From: Styela clava
Taxonomy: Eukaryota; Chordata; Ascidiacea; Stolidobranchia; Styelidae
Reading direction: 5' to 3'
NCBI RefSeq assembly: GCF_964204865.1
Contig: NC_135262.1
Span: 17,599,650 to 17,663,649, forward strand
Length of the DNA: 64,000 nt
The position numbers and the translations under genes were made by a program. Shown here in pieces: positions 11,276-23,830 of the stretch; positions within the stretch are counted from its first letter, which is position 1, and every line of letters starts with the position of its first letter. The notes under the pieces were generated by a model that did no database searches, was not told the DNA's origin, and saw only the letters and a list, made by a program, of their open reading frames with translations.

Positions 11276-12739
11276 GTATATGACGTAAAATAATGTTGGA
11301 TTAACATATAGTCACATATGGAATTATAATTTAATTCTTATTATTAATTAAGGGAATAGCCCCTAAACAATTATTTCATTTCTAATCGCTCTGGTTTTTG
11401 TTAATCTTGAATAGTTAAAAAAATGTACCATACATTAGGATTTATGATGTCTCGACTTTATGTGAATAGTTAGCGCCACAAATTCTAAACAAAAATATAG
11501 AATCAAATACCAAAAAATAAATTACGTGATAACCCATCTTTGAATAATACATTTTTTTCCGAGGTCTAGTGATCGCTTGCCATTCGTTGATCAATCCTAT
11601 TTTAATGTTGTGTGAAATTTGTGACAAACGCTAACCAAATTTAAAGAGTTTATGAATTGAGAATGGTTTGGCTGTACTGCATATTTTGCGTTGGAGTTAA
11701 ATATTCAATATATATATATATCAAGTCAATGGACAATATATCAACATTTCAGGAATCAAGCAAACAACCAAACTGCAGTCTTTAGCGGCATGCCAATTTA
11801 ATAGACTTTCTAGAAAACCAAAAAGTAATAAAATTCTGACACAAAACGAGGTATCTGGACCAGGACCTCCTACGACCAGACAGGACTAACTCAACTTCAA
11901 CTCTTCAAGTCTAACGTCCAAGTTCACGGCTCGTGTATTTTTATTTTTTGAGCATCAACCCCCAAATTTTTCGTGTCTCATTATCAAGGTATTCCTACAA
12001 CTAAATGTTGATACGCATTTGAGCAGATACGCAAGAAGATACGCAATCCGCCTCAGAGAAATTCAAAATCAGCAGGACAACTTCATATTATACCTGGATT
12101 TTCAAATTTGTTTACCGACATCGACAAAGCACTCTATACGCAGAAATTAAAATTGATATTATACCAAATCAATTTTGCCGCGCATGGAATATACGCAAGC
12201 CGTTTTCTTATATCAAGCAGCAGCATTTCTACCACCTGTTGTTTGGCAAACGTTTATAAAACATCTTCTTTCTTCTCTCGAGTCCACACTAACATTTGTT
12301 CCATTATTGGAAAAAATTACTCGTGGCCCACGGAAAAGGGTCCTATTTCAATACCAGCATTAATCATTGAAGCGAACGTTCTCGTTTCAGGTCGAAAACG
12401 ATCATATACGATATAAAGCAATGTGAGCCTAGCGTTATTTTAGGTTACGCTTGAGCAACATCTCAACTTTGCTGATCGTGCGGACATACATTTAAAAACT
12501 AACCCAAATCCTACAGGGGACATTGTGCGAAAGACCAGTAGTGGTTGACCATGCTACAGTAACTAAAAATAGGTAAATTAGGTAGATGGCGTTGAACTTG
12601 GAAAAATTAATTAGGTACGTGCTGTACATGTGGTTGAAGCGCTGTATGATGTGCTGATGGTAAAACTATTGAACTGACATTTTGAATAATTACTATTATA
12701 TATCGTGTTAGCATAATAAACTTTCAGAAATATATAGCA
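11276..12739. other. Intergenic sequence between duplicated units; one weak membrane-protein-like frame
   Basis: No supported gene. A (TA)n run occurs at about 11705-11722. The part up to about 11640 aligns with 21460-21820, the corresponding place after copy B. A 62-codon open stretch at 12175-12363 (+) contains QAVFLYQAAAFLPPVVWQTF, faintly like the innexin/pannexin segment before extracellular loop 1, but it has no clear start or continuation. The last ~300 bp before 12740 must hold the copy B promoter; no element there can be named with confidence. Confidence 0.4.
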
Positions 12740-15700
12740 ATGAAATTGGACGATATTGAAGAGAAATTCGGTGGCGTCAGTCGTTATCAAATATTTGTCA
12801 TCATGATGACAGCAACAGCTGTCTTTGGAACTTCATCGATGTCTCAATCAGCAATTTTTTTCAGTGCTGTTCCAGATCACAGGTGAGTTGGCGAAACCAA
12901 TCATTTTGGAGAAAATTGGAGCTGTAAGTGGAACCTCAAAAATTTATAGATTGCGTATGTTTTCGTCTACATCAGGGAGTACATTAGTTTCTGTAGAAAT
13001 GTAGAAATGAAAATCGCAGCTTGATGTGCATTTTCCTGTGCTAATTCTAATAATGTGTGAACAAACACTACTTCTAAACAAAGTAAATTCTGTACATTGG
13101 TCACTTGCGAATTTTTTCAGATGTGCAATACCACAAATCGACAATCTTACGCTTCTACATTCAAATACTACGGAACGTAGCATTTCACTATTTATACCGG
13201 TTAGTATATCACATTGTAACAATGAAAACTGCTCTAATACTGCTTCAACAAAATCACCACATTCGGATCCTATTAACAACCTAAAATTTGCATTAGCTCA
13301 TTTAAAACGCAGATTTGAATAAAAAAGATGATAACCTCGATTATGTTGTTCTGCAGCCTGGAGAGTCTTGTCATAGATACAACTATAATTTATCTGTATG
13401 TGATGAACATGAAGACTTATCTTGTGTTTCAAACCAAACAAAAGTAGGAAAAATAAAATGTGACAACGGATATGTTTATGATAAAACTCACTTCAAGAGT
13501 ACGACGGTATCTGAGGCAAGTATTCGTTGACACAATCGGGTAGAAAATATCATTAAATCATGCATTAGATAACGCATAATGCAATATCCCATCATGAAGC
13601 AAATAGTTTAAATATAAATTGAGAATTTATAACCAACGTCATTCCCAACTTTGTTATGATTATAAGGATATTTCTTCGTACAATAAATACGTATTCAATA
13701 TTGTAAATTTTCATTGATATTGTGATTTACTTTTTAATATAGGATAATGGTTTTCATCCATCTTGCCCTAATTTCATTCACACCTAGATCATCCATAATT
13801 CTTGTTTTAATGTACATAGTTTTCATGATCATCTATGTTGACACCCTTGTCGCTGTTATTTTGTGAAATTTATAAATTCCACTCATATCTTGGCGCGTTG
13901 TAGGCATTTTTATGGTCGAGAGTGTATGTTAAAATATAGCCTGTGCTTATATGCTAGATCAGTGGTATCAACCGGATTTCCATGTTACCCTAGGGTTCCG
14001 CCAGTACAGTTCAAATGTTTCCACTCAAATCCCATAGTTTATATTTAATATATTATGCATATTGTTTAAATATAATCAAACACCTATGTGCGCCACTATT
14101 AATAAACTACAATTCAAAGATCACTGTTTCGCCAGTGTTAGGTTTGCTTCTACTGTATATATCTATATACGTTTATGTGTGTACAATTGAGATAATCAAA
14201 GGCAAATAAACTCCTGCATATCGGTTCATCGATTCTCTGGTATGTATTATTGGGGCTTCGTTCCACCCAATGGGTTGAAAATCACTGTGCTAGATCTATA
14301 GCCTGACTGCCTGCAACAAATTTAAACCACGAATGGAAAGTTTTACGCAATTATTGGTAATATGTCAGCAGTAATCTAAGCTGACAATTTCACCAATTTC
14401 ATGAGAAACATCATGATTTATAGTTGATTATGATGATAAAAGATAAGAAATCACTTTAAGATTGAGCCAATTTATAGAATGTCAATTATCATTCCAATTG
14501 CAGTGGGATCTCGTGTGTGATCGAACAAACCTTGACGCTCTTGCTAATTCTCTATATTTTGCTGGTGTTTTTCTTGGATCTCTTATCATTGGACCGATGA
14601 TGGACTGGTTAGTTTGATGCATTAAAAGTTTAGTACGAATACCCTAAATTGATTTCCTTTTTTATTACTTCGGATATGTACTTGTTGGGTCATGATTTCA
14701 CACATTTGCAAGTAATCTAAATATTTCCTCAAATTTTTTTCAACTTTCAATGCTTTCATGGGTGGCTATACGTTTCTTTAAAATTATATATTTGTAAGGT
14801 CAGCACCCTACGTTTTAAAATGTAGTGATGGATATTATTTAATAATGTTATCAGGTTTGGAAGGAAACTCACGATACTTATAGCCGCTATATTATACATT
14901 GCGACTGGAATAGCAAGTGCTTGTGCGTCATCTTATGAGATGTACATTTTTCTTCGTGTCGCCGTCGCTATGTGTGGAATCCCCTGTTTTATAGCATATT
15001 TCACATATGGTAAGAGATACTTGTTATTTTATGGCTCATTTTATAAGTCGCATCAAGTGCAAACCGATTTTAGATTAAATTCATATTTGTAACAATATCA
15101 AATTCATAAATCAGAAGTTAGTTAGCTTGACTTCTGTACATATTATTCAATATCAGTGTGTGCAGCTATGCATCTCGCCTATAAAAGTTAGGTTCACTTA
15201 TTTATATTAACAGCGTTATATCCAGTAGTGGGATTCAGGGGAATTGCACGGCTGCACGCAATTCCGTTATTGTGAAGTCGTGGTAAGCTACAAACCGGCT
15301 CCTGGTTTTTGTTTTCGTTTAATTAATCGTTAGACTACTGCAACAAATAGGTAACGTTCACGGTAACTGGCGACTAGCGTTATATTTTGTGTTTCGAAAA
15401 CCATGTATAGGAGTTAATTGAAGCGTGTTATGTTAATGTAGCTTACGTAATGAAACACATTAGTAAGTATGACGTTAGGTTGTTCTTATCGTGTAGTCCT
15501 ACATGTTACGTTCTTGTTTCGTTATACAGCTATAAGTTCGGCATTGTCTTGTTAAATAGCGGAACCTGTTAGTGAATTGGACTTAAAAGAGCATATTTTT
15601 TTAAAATATTGAATTCTATCACTGGTTATGTATATCTATATATAACCCAATTTTATGGCGTAACATGGTCACATATTGTGTCAAAAAGTCGTATCTTTAG

Positions 15701-18700
15701 GCAATGATATTTTGTTTTTATATATGGAGAATCAGTCATGTTGAAGGCACCAATACTTTGTTTAATATTCCAATAATATGTTTATGACTGGCAAATTTTC
15801 CATACTTTCTTTCAAATATATTCCTAATTTTGATACGATTTAACATATGATTATCTGTATCCGCTGTCCCAGTGAATCGCTTTTATATGATTAATCACGA
15901 TATGCTTCAAAGATTGTTATTGATTGACTAAAAAAAATCGATTATGCCTATTTTGGTGGATGCCATCGCGATACTCTGCAAGGGTTGACTTCAAGGGCAT
16001 TAAGAATTAGATATAACATTCACGGTGGAGTCTGAGAACGCATAACAGATACGGAATCATTTTGTTGCAATCGAACTAAGCATGAATGCGGTTGATATTC
16101 TATTTAATTATTCAATAAGTGATGATAAACATGATTATACAATATTGGAGCGCGCATTTATGTAGTGACCCTCTGTTTAAAAATCCGTGATAAAACTGAT
16201 ATGTGAATAAAGTAAGCCACTATAAGTTAACTACTTCAGAGTGGTCCAAAGTTGCGAGGTTTGAGGGCCGAAAAAACATTTGAGGATGTCTCGCGGGCCG
16301 CAGTCTAAAAAAACCCAAATATGATCAAAACATCGCGAGTTTTACTCATTTTAAATATATTCGAGAATGAGAGTTTACCGTTCTAATCATTTTTTCGAGA
16401 AAACTATAAAAAGCCTTTAGTTATTTTATAATTGCTTTCCGAAAAATATCGTGGTATTTTCGGTATATTTTCTCGTGTTTGGTTTTGTAATGTCGCTTAA
16501 AATTATATTTTTTCATGACAGATATTACTTGAAAACACAGCAGACGCTGGCTGTGGTTTAACGTTGTTGTGGGTAAGGAAATAAATTTCCTCCCGGTTTC
16601 TCTCGGTGCCCTTTTTTCTACACTCATTGTGTGAAAAATTGTTATATTTGAAAAATTGTATTACTTGTAGCATGAGCAGGCGTAGTGCTAACGTCAAAGA
16701 ACAACCAAGTCCGTCTAAGTTGAGATTCCGGTCCCAGATAAAAGAAAACTGAATTGCGCGGCGCTAAGTCAGGTCTGCGCTCGTCACTGCTGTCACATGG
16801 CCAACGCTTGAAAATATAGGAGTGTTTTTACTAAAATAAAGGCACAAAACGTCTCTCCAAATGAGAAGTTACCTAACGCGAGCTCATCTCATCGACCTGG
16901 TCCTGTATGAACAAGACAATTCATTCTCTTTGTACCGATCACAGAACGTCATTCCCATATAGGCACCGTCTTGACGTTTATAGATACAACATTGAAATTC
17001 CGTGATTTTAACAAACATCAATCCCGACATCGAGATTAGGAAAAGGACTATTCCCACTTGGAATAGTTTGAAATTATATCAGAATTGTTCTGCTAATAAA
17101 TACAAATATCTACCAATGATTCAGTAGTGTACGCTAAAATGGTTCTTCGGGTCGCACGAAATGTCTCCGCGGCCCACTGGTCGCGGTTTGGACCACTCTG
17201 AACTACTTAATTGAGGGATTAATTTGTATAAATATTACATCCGCTTGGTAAACTGGTTTTGCTTTTTCTTGGCTTTAAATATATACTTATATGGTCCTGA
17301 TAGGAATTTCAGATATCTGGAATATTTGTCCACGATGAAATAATACTTTACTTTGAACTCACATATAAAGTCTGACATGCATCTCTTGTTTTGATTTATT
17401 TGATGCATAGATTTCTACGTCAGGGAACATTTTTAATGTCTTAAACCAAGCAATGATGCCATAAATAATTCTTCATTTTTTATTTAGCCAACGAAATAGT
17501 CGGTAGGAAATCAAGAAAAGTTGTAGGAGGGTTTACTCAAATCGTAACTGCAACTGCGCATGTTATCCTTCCATGCTTCGCGTATCTAGTACAGGACTGG
17601 AGATACCTTGGCATTATGATATCACTGTTTTCTGCTCCATACATTATAATATTTTTCTTCATGCCACGAACTCCAAGGTGAAGCTTTAACTATAAATTGT
17701 GGAAAAATAAAAATAAAAATTAGGAAAAGAATATACCGGTATTTCAAAGTTAAATTTTATTACAAGTATTATTTAGATGGCTTCTCACACACGGAAAAGA
17801 AAACGAAGCGAAGAAAGTGTTAGATAGGTTTGCGAAAAGCAAAAATACATCATTTGAAAAAGAAGATTGGAATCGTCTTGTTAGAAATGAAAAGAAACTT
17901 CTTGGCGTAATACCCTGCTCTTCATTTTCATAGATTGGTTCTCTTATCACATTTCCTCATATTTGTTATGTTTAAAATGTATTTAAATTTCATTTTTTCT
18001 TACAAAACAAATATTCATTGTTCAATAATTTCAGTCTGAATCTGTGTTGAAGAAAATCGTTCTAACCGATTTTTATAGACGCCCGTTCATGCGTGTTGTA
18101 TCTTTGATCGTGATCTATCTATGGTTTGTAGCGAGCATGGTGTTTTATGGCCTCATACTAAACGTTGGAAAATTGGCAGGTTTGTTTGGCATAATACTGT
18201 GGCTTTGAATTATTAATTAGAAAAGATTAGTTTTTTACCAAAACATGTCAGGTAAATATTTGCTAAAATACATTTTTGTGAAACTTTGAAAAACATTATA
18301 ATCTATTTTGCATAACACCGCAAAACATAAGAGATATGCTTAAATAAGTGGACACGGAGGGCAAAACGAAAGATTTTATCATCAATCCCCGAAAATCATA
18401 TGCGGTAACTTACCAGTATCAGGGTACCGGTCCCGACATGTCCAATAAATTCTGTATTTTCTTACTGAAACACTAAAATTTTGTAACAAATATAATATTG
18501 AAAGCATTTTTAGGAGATCCTTACATAAATCGGGTGCTGAACGGAATTGTTGAACTTTTTGCATATTTTCTATACATACCTCCTATTCACTACTTTGGAT
18601 TAAGACGATCAACTTGTGCTAGTTACACTTTAGCAGGTTTGTGCTGTCTGGGAACAATGATATTTAAACTTGCTGCGGATGGAAATGCAGGTATCTTCGC

Positions 18701-20030
18701 ACTTTAATACGTTTTTAGTCGTTCGTTATTTATGAAATAAAAAGTTAAAATCTGACATGTTTTGTTTTGTAATGTATAAAACGGTTCAAAACGTACATCT
18801 GTACAATTTGAAGGTAATGTTCACCTTAACTAGCAACAAATAAAGTAGTCTTTCACACAAACTTTCGCACTGAAAATTTCTTCCAATGTTTTCCTTGTGT
18901 GGTAAAATGTTGAATTAAATTGTTCCGTGTTTTTTCATTAATATTTATGTTGCTATAGCCTTAATCATTATCATTTGAAGGATGAATTTTATTTGAGGAA
19001 TCGCGACTGTCCTTAGAGAAATAATGGATAAATGGTGTTACAATTTGTCGGAGTTCATCTAGGCACCAGAATAATTTTAGGCATGTGTGGATGAACGAGG
19101 ACTCAGATTTTGGAGAAATGTAGAGATTCTGTATATAATTGACAGAGAATGTTATTTGTTTTCAGTTCTTCTGCAAATTAGTCGGTGGATCGGCATTTTG
19201 GGTAAATTTTTTGCAACTCTGGCTTTTGCAATAATTTACCAATACACCGCAGAAATTTATCCAACAATCGCCAGGTAATATACGAAGATGAGAATACAAT
19301 TAGTTCAAACGAATTCAGGTTTGAAAAACTGAATCTTTTTTCAGGGGAACGGGGATGGGAATGGGTTCAACAGCAGCAAGAATTGGATCAATCATAATGC
19401 CATGGACTTTGGAATTGCAACGTTCTGTACCTTGGCTTACGCAAGTAAGTAACATGAATATACAGGGTGATAGGTATAGTATAGTCCCTTTACAATTTCA
19501 TTTTTGTTATGAAGTCATGTCTCAAAATATCTTAACTAGGTTTGTTGCTTTTCATTCAGTAATCGTTTTCGTAAGTATTTTCAACTTATTTAATACATCT
19601 GTGAGGGCCAAAACAGTATATGGTGGGCCTATCCATAAATTCCTATTGCAATTTAAAAAAATAAAATGGGATTCCATGGACACCCTAAACTACGAACTAA
19701 CAATCCAAACTATCCTTCAAATTGACAAATATAGCGAATAACGAATCTTTTAGACAAATAAACATTTCCTATATATTCTAGACGATATTCGGAAGTCTTT
19801 CTGTCCTAGCTGGTGTTTTATCTTTATTGTTGCCTGAAACAAGAGATGCCGATTTTAAAACAAGTATGGATGAAGCTGAAGAATTTTATAGAAGCAACAT
19901 GACGCTACCTTCGAGATTATTCGGAAAACGGTTCAATTTGTTATTCATTATAAGTCTTTCCAATATTAACAGTTTTCTTACATTAGAAACGTCAAGCTTT
20001 CTAATCAATGGCAATAGCAAAATAGTCTAA
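12740..20030 (+). CDS. SLC22-like organic ion transporter, copy B (complete, 12 exons)
   Basis: Full-length paralogue of copy A. Exons: 12740-12882, 13121-13199, 13357-13515, 14504-14607, 14855-15009, 17488-17677, 17777-17906, 18035-18179, 18514-18690, 19166-19274, 19345-19444 and 19782-20030 (TAA), giving about 579 residues; SLC22 proteins are usually 540-560. The ATG at 12740 is chosen because MKLDDIEEKFGGVSRYQ matches the family's N terminus just before helix 1. Landmarks: CDNGYVYD then SEWDLVCDR around residues 110-140, GPMMDWFGRK about 157-166, TAEIYPTIAR about 455-464, LPETR about 514-518. Intron 3 uses a GC donor as in copy A. Intron 5 is 2.5 kb because of inserted elements. Twelve hydrophobic segments can be made out. 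All exon sizes up to exon 11 match copy A except exon 2, one codon shorter. Substrate unknown; exon 12 may instead splice to 20362. Confidence 0.9.
13960..14287. mobile_element. 328-bp non-autonomous hAT-type element in intron 3 of copy B
   Basis: Ends CAGTGGTATCAACC and, on the reverse strand, CAGTGATTTTCAACC. Perfect 8-bp target duplication TGCTAGAT at 13952-13959 and 14288-14295. The counterpart in copy A (4812-5658) shows the insertion is older than the duplication. Its left target site is the one into which a second hAT-type element later inserted in copy A. Confidence 0.85.
15265..17310. other. ~2-kb copy B-specific insertion block in intron 5
   Basis: Copies A and B align up to a GCAATTCCG-like motif at about 15263 and resume at a GAATATTTGTCCACGATG motif at about 17325; copy A has only ~100 bp between. 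The block contains the hAT-type element 16237-17200 plus about 970 bp of other sequence (15270-16236). That starts TGTGAAGTCGTGGTAAGC and could be a solo LTR or another element, but I found no matching terminus. Confidence 0.55.
16237..17200. mobile_element. 964-bp non-autonomous hAT-type element with perfect 8-bp target duplication
   Basis: Ends CAGAGTGGTCCAAAGTTGCG and, on the reverse strand, CAGAGTGGTCCAAACCGCG, followed by 'gggccgc'-rich subterminal sequence on both sides. Target duplication AACTACTT at 16229-16236 and 17201-17208 is perfect. The interior has only short open frames and no recognisable transposase. Confidence 0.88.
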
Positions 20031-20361
20031 TTAGTCTTTGTAGCTACTGGAAAATTACGCTTTATATCAATATTATATTTAAGATTTGAACTAAATTTAG
20101 TAAATACACACATAACTAGTTCCCGATTTAATACCTAGTAACACTTAGCAGCTCATAGACATTGTGCGCACTTTCTACAACCTCCACTATTCACTCAAGT
20201 AATTAGAAATAGATAACTGCTTCGACATTCAAATGGAATTTATGTTCCTCATTATACCGTGGTTTTCGGTGCGCTTACGGAAAAAAACTTCAAGTATTAT
20301 CAATAAGATGGAATCGGTTTTCAATTATTAACTATTTCGTTATATTTTTTTGTGAATTTAG

Positions 20362-20509
20362 TACTTTGAGTCAGACCTCTGCCGACGAAGATAGAAAGCT
20401 GAATATTGAAACGGGATCACTGCTTAAAAGAACACGGACACGTAGGAATCAGCTGAGACCAAAAACTAACACAACTAATTTACCTGTGTACATCGCTTCA
20501 TCATCGTAA
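20362..20509 (+). CDS. Candidate alternative last exon of transporter copy B
   Basis: Paralogue of 10080-10188: after an ATTTAG acceptor the frame reads TLSQTSADEDRKLNIETGSLL. Relative to copy A one base is missing just after this point, so the frame continues with a basic, arginine-rich tail to TAA at 20507-20509 instead of the acidic tail of copy A. If used, the two transporters would have different cytoplasmic C termini; if not used, this is decaying 3' flank. Confidence 0.35.
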
Positions 20510-20599
20510 TATATTGTTAGAAAAATAAACGAGTTATGGAGGAAAATCAACATTTGTAAATTTGATGCTGACATTTTCATTTGGACGCATTAATAAGCG

Positions 20600-21463
20600 A
20601 GTAATCATCTGAAACAAGGATTTATCTTGATCCGGATAAGTTCAACGTAACGTTTTTGATAGCTCCTTGAACAAACTTTTAAATAAAAAAATACGGAAAT
20701 AAATTTTGATAGCGAAATCTATACTGGGAGATGATTTGAGAACAATCAGTAACAATAGTAAACGTTTCACGAAATGATATAATGAATACACCAACATACT
20801 TGCAATGCCATTTGTCGTTTCCTCCTTCATTTATTGTTTTATATGAAGTGATTCTTTGAGTGTTGATCATGTTGTTAATTATGTAATTTTCCATTTTTGA
20901 AAGCGCATTATCGAGTTCAGTGTCGTTGTAATCTGGATTTTCCATCAGGCGTATCCAATATGTAGGCCCAAAAATGATGGTAGTCACTGGGAAAAAGAAA
21001 GCTTTAAATAATATTGAGATGACCAGACTCAAATGCGGAGAAACGAATATTGTAGTGCGTGCACTTACTGTTAGATAATATTATGCTTACTTTTTGTGAT
21101 TATATTTATAGAACTGTCAGATGAGTCAGTACCTTGATTTAGCAGTAAAATGGGAGAATATTGCAAACATTATTAGCACGGATGTATATCATGTGAATAA
21201 TGAACAAATCAAAATCGAACAACCTCATATTTGTTCCTACTCCTTGATATTTTAAATTATCAATACGTTATATCAATTATTGTACTTTCTAACTTGACTC
21301 AGTACAACAAAAGGCTGTTTAATGAATAAATTCGATAATGAACAGGATTTCTGAATGGTGGTTATTAATTTATCCCGTCCAACCAATTTTCAGTCAGGTA
21401 TTGAATAAAGCAAACCAATCCCAATGGAAAACATTCTGTATCCAACAGCTGGTGACCGAGATG
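20600..21463 (-). pseudogene. Transcobalamin-like pseudogene B (remnants of exons 4-6)
   Basis: Reverse-strand blocks equivalent to pseudogene A. The exon 5-like block (about 20810-21000) is still open and reads IRLMENPDYNDTELDNALSK and later NEGGNDKWHCK, but lacks some 15-20 residues found in the intact genes between NMI and the NEG motif. The exon 6-like block (about 20590-20690) has a small insertion creating a stop after ELSKTLR. The exon 4-like block is at about 21368-21463 and is interrupted by a stop. Exons 1-3 and 7 not found. Confidence 0.7.
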
Positions 21464-22370
21464 AGATATAACGTGAGATGATCTTGAATTACCATCTAAG
21501 TAATATATAGAATTATAATGTGAATATCATTAAAGAATAGTTCCAAAACAATTCTTTCATTCCTGACCTCTCTGGTTTTTGTTAATCTTGAATAGTTTAA
21601 TAAGGTTACCATACATATTAATATCTAAACTTTACGTGGAAAGTTAGCGTCAAAAATTCTGAAAAAAGATAAAATCCTGAACTCCTAGAACTCCTGAAAA
21701 ATTAATTCAGTGATAATCCATTATCAAATATTACATATCTTTCCGTGCTATACTGATCGCTTGCCACTCGTTAATCAATCCTATCCTGATTTTGTGTGAA
21801 AATTTATAACGAATGCTAATCACGTAAAATCGCCGATCAACCATAAATATTCATATGATGCGATCAATAAAAATGTGTAGTATGTTGAGAATTTGGTCAA
21901 GGCTACAGAAGCTGGGCACAGTCTTCACTGCCAAGCGATAAGAAACGTGAAATTTCATCAATGCAAAAATATATAGCATCATGTGTACAAAAACATAGTG
22001 TGGCAACTTTATGCCTTACCGTCCAAGTAATAAACTACCTATTTTCAATTTGTGATTAGTGATATTTTGAAGCAATAGGAAATACGCAACGAGGATATAG
22101 CTTTGTAGGCGAGTTTCGACTGAACTCCAGAGTTCAGGGAAAAATCATTTGTGCAATATTGAACAATATTGTGCAATATTGAATACCAGAAAAGAGTTAG
22201 CCCTAGAGCCTATCTGGGTTTGCTGATACCTCATGCACATATATTTTCAATACTTCCCAGTCATATCATTTCTGAGATATTATGCTAAAAATGATCTCTA
22301 TATTGGAACATTAACGAATTTTCGAGAGTATATTTTCCAAAACAAAAACTATGAGTATGTGTAACTATCA
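21464..22370. other. Non-coding stretch, nothing recognised
   Basis: The first ~360 bp still align with the flank of pseudogene A (11276-11640), marking the approximate end of the duplicated unit near 21830. Beyond this I see only AT-rich sequence, including a short ATTGTGCAATATTGAA-type local repeat around 22150-22185. Confidence 0.5.
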
Positions 22371-22495
22371 GTATAGAGCAGTGGTTCCCAAACTTTTTAG
22401 AGTTGCGACCCACTATTTACTACCACAGCTTATGGCGACCCATTTAACTTTTTGTGACATAACACAGAACACAGTAATAGCTAATCATCGTAAAA

Positions 22496-22896
22496 CTACC
22501 GTGTTTCCTCGAAAATAGGACCTGGCCTGAAAATAAGACATAATTTGAATTTTAAAAATGATTTCAATTAAACCCTCCCCTTAAAATAAATTTAAAATGT
22601 GTGGAAGAGGAAAGATTCAATGACCTGAGGTAGGGTGAAGATCACACCACTATTCAAGATTGTGTGATGTCACAATCACAACTATGATATTTGTCATTTG
22701 ATTTTTGTATAGGAAATACAAATAAAAACAATGGATGTCGGTTTTTATATAATGTTTTAAAAAACCTCGTGATTTTCTACGATGTAATTTTATTTTTAAT
22801 AAATGAACTCAAAAGACCTCTCCCAAAAAAACCATAGTGTTATTCTTCAAAGGCAAATAAATCTAAATCCTGTCTAAATTTCGGGAAAACACGGTA
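22496..22896. mobile_element. ~400-bp nested MITE with TACCGTGTTTYCYCGAAA ends
   Basis: Left end TACCGTGTTTCCTCGAAA, right end (reverse strand) TACCGTGTTTTCCCGAAA: a good inverted repeat of about 18 bp. No clear target duplication, perhaps because the right flank is disturbed by the neighbouring insertion at 22902. Non-coding. Confidence 0.7.
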
Positions 22897-22901
22897 AGAA
22901 G

Positions 22902-23311
22902 TAGAGGTACGATCGGGCCCAAAAATTCCAGCCCGACCCGACACGGGCCCGTGGGTATTAAACCCGACCCGAGCCCGACCAATTAACTGGATTTGCAGGC
23001 CCGACTCGACCCGAGCCGGGTATGGTAAAGTATAGGAAGAATATGTTCGGGATTCAATGGTCGGGGAAAGGTGCATTACAGCTTCTTCTCTGTTTTATTA
23101 AAATTATTTCTTTTATAACAAGTATTCTTTTGTTTAGTATCCACACATAGATTTTTTTATAAACATATATTTTTTTCAAAAAAAAAAAATCAGCGATAGA
23201 GAAGCCCGACCCGACCCGAACGTAATGATTGACATTTCAGGCCCGACCCGACCCGAGCGTAATGATTAAAATTTCAGGCCGGATCCGATCGGGCTTCAGA
23301 TCTTAGTTCTA
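22902..23311. mobile_element. ~410-bp nested element rich in CCCGACCCGA motifs
   Basis: Flanked by GTAAGAAG (22894-22901) and GTTAGAAG (23312-23319), a 7-of-8 match consistent with a hAT-length target duplication. Ends TAGAGGTACGATC and (reverse) TAGAACTAAGATC are partly matching. Both halves contain runs of GCCCGACCCGACCCGA in a strongly AT-rich neighbourhood, typical of subterminal transposase-binding repeats. Non-coding. Confidence 0.6.
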
Positions 23312-23679
23312 GTTAGAAGTGCTGTACAGTGTACAAAACTGCTATGCGTAAAAAAGCCACATGGTCATTCTTTGTGTTGCAATTTTTTGTTCCTTTGATT
23401 AGATCGTAAAAAGGAAACTTTGACAGATTAGAATTTGAATTCAATTTCATTTGTTTTTTTGAAGATTTACGCATTCGAGTCGCCACCGATCCTAATAACC
23501 AGTATAATTAATCAGAGCTTTCTACATCTTTTCACGACCCACTAAGATTCCTTTTGCGACCCACTAGTGGGTCGCGACCCATAGTTTGGGAACCGCTGGT
23601 ATAGAGGTATAGCCAACAAGACTAACTTCCAATATTTCATCCATACCTTTGCGCTAGTGGATCCGCATGCAAATATAGC

Positions 23680-23830
23680 AAGGGTACTGTAACTGGAATA
23701 AACATGGCCATACAATGCTATTCAAGAGTCCTACTGCACACTAACACAAACGTATTTCTGTAACGTTTCGTCTGACCAAAATCAGACTTGCAGCAGTTTA
23801 CAATAATAACAAGAAAAATCAATCAAGCGG
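23680..23830 (-). repeat. Dispersed repeat with hammerhead-like core, copy 1 (reverse strand)
   Basis: The reverse strand contains a GTCTGA...TCAGAC stem followed directly by GAAAC (GAAA at 23769-23766). The same sequence, including GAAACGTTACAGAAATA downstream and a GCATGCGGA motif further on, occurs on + at about 41140-41300. Each copy lies 0.5-0.8 kb downstream of a transcobalamin-like gene and in that gene's orientation, so the repeat was probably copied with the genes. The CTGANGA half of a hammerhead core is degraded in this copy. Confidence 0.45.

Larger units (their letters stand above)
22379..23598. mobile_element. 1220-bp hAT-type element carrying two nested insertions
   Basis: Ends CAGTGGTTCCCAAACT and, reverse strand, CAGCGGTTCCCAAACT, followed by 'gcgaccca' repeats; this terminus is typical of widespread non-autonomous hAT elements. 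Target duplication GTATAGAG is perfect (22371-22378, 23599-23606) and fits the hAT preference nTnTAGAn. Two other elements are nested inside (22496-22896 and 22902-23311). No transposase. Confidence 0.9.

Noticed and set aside
22840..23076. Reverse-strand 78-codon frame rich in proline and arginine
   Set aside because: It comes from the CCCGACCCGA repeats of a nested non-autonomous element.
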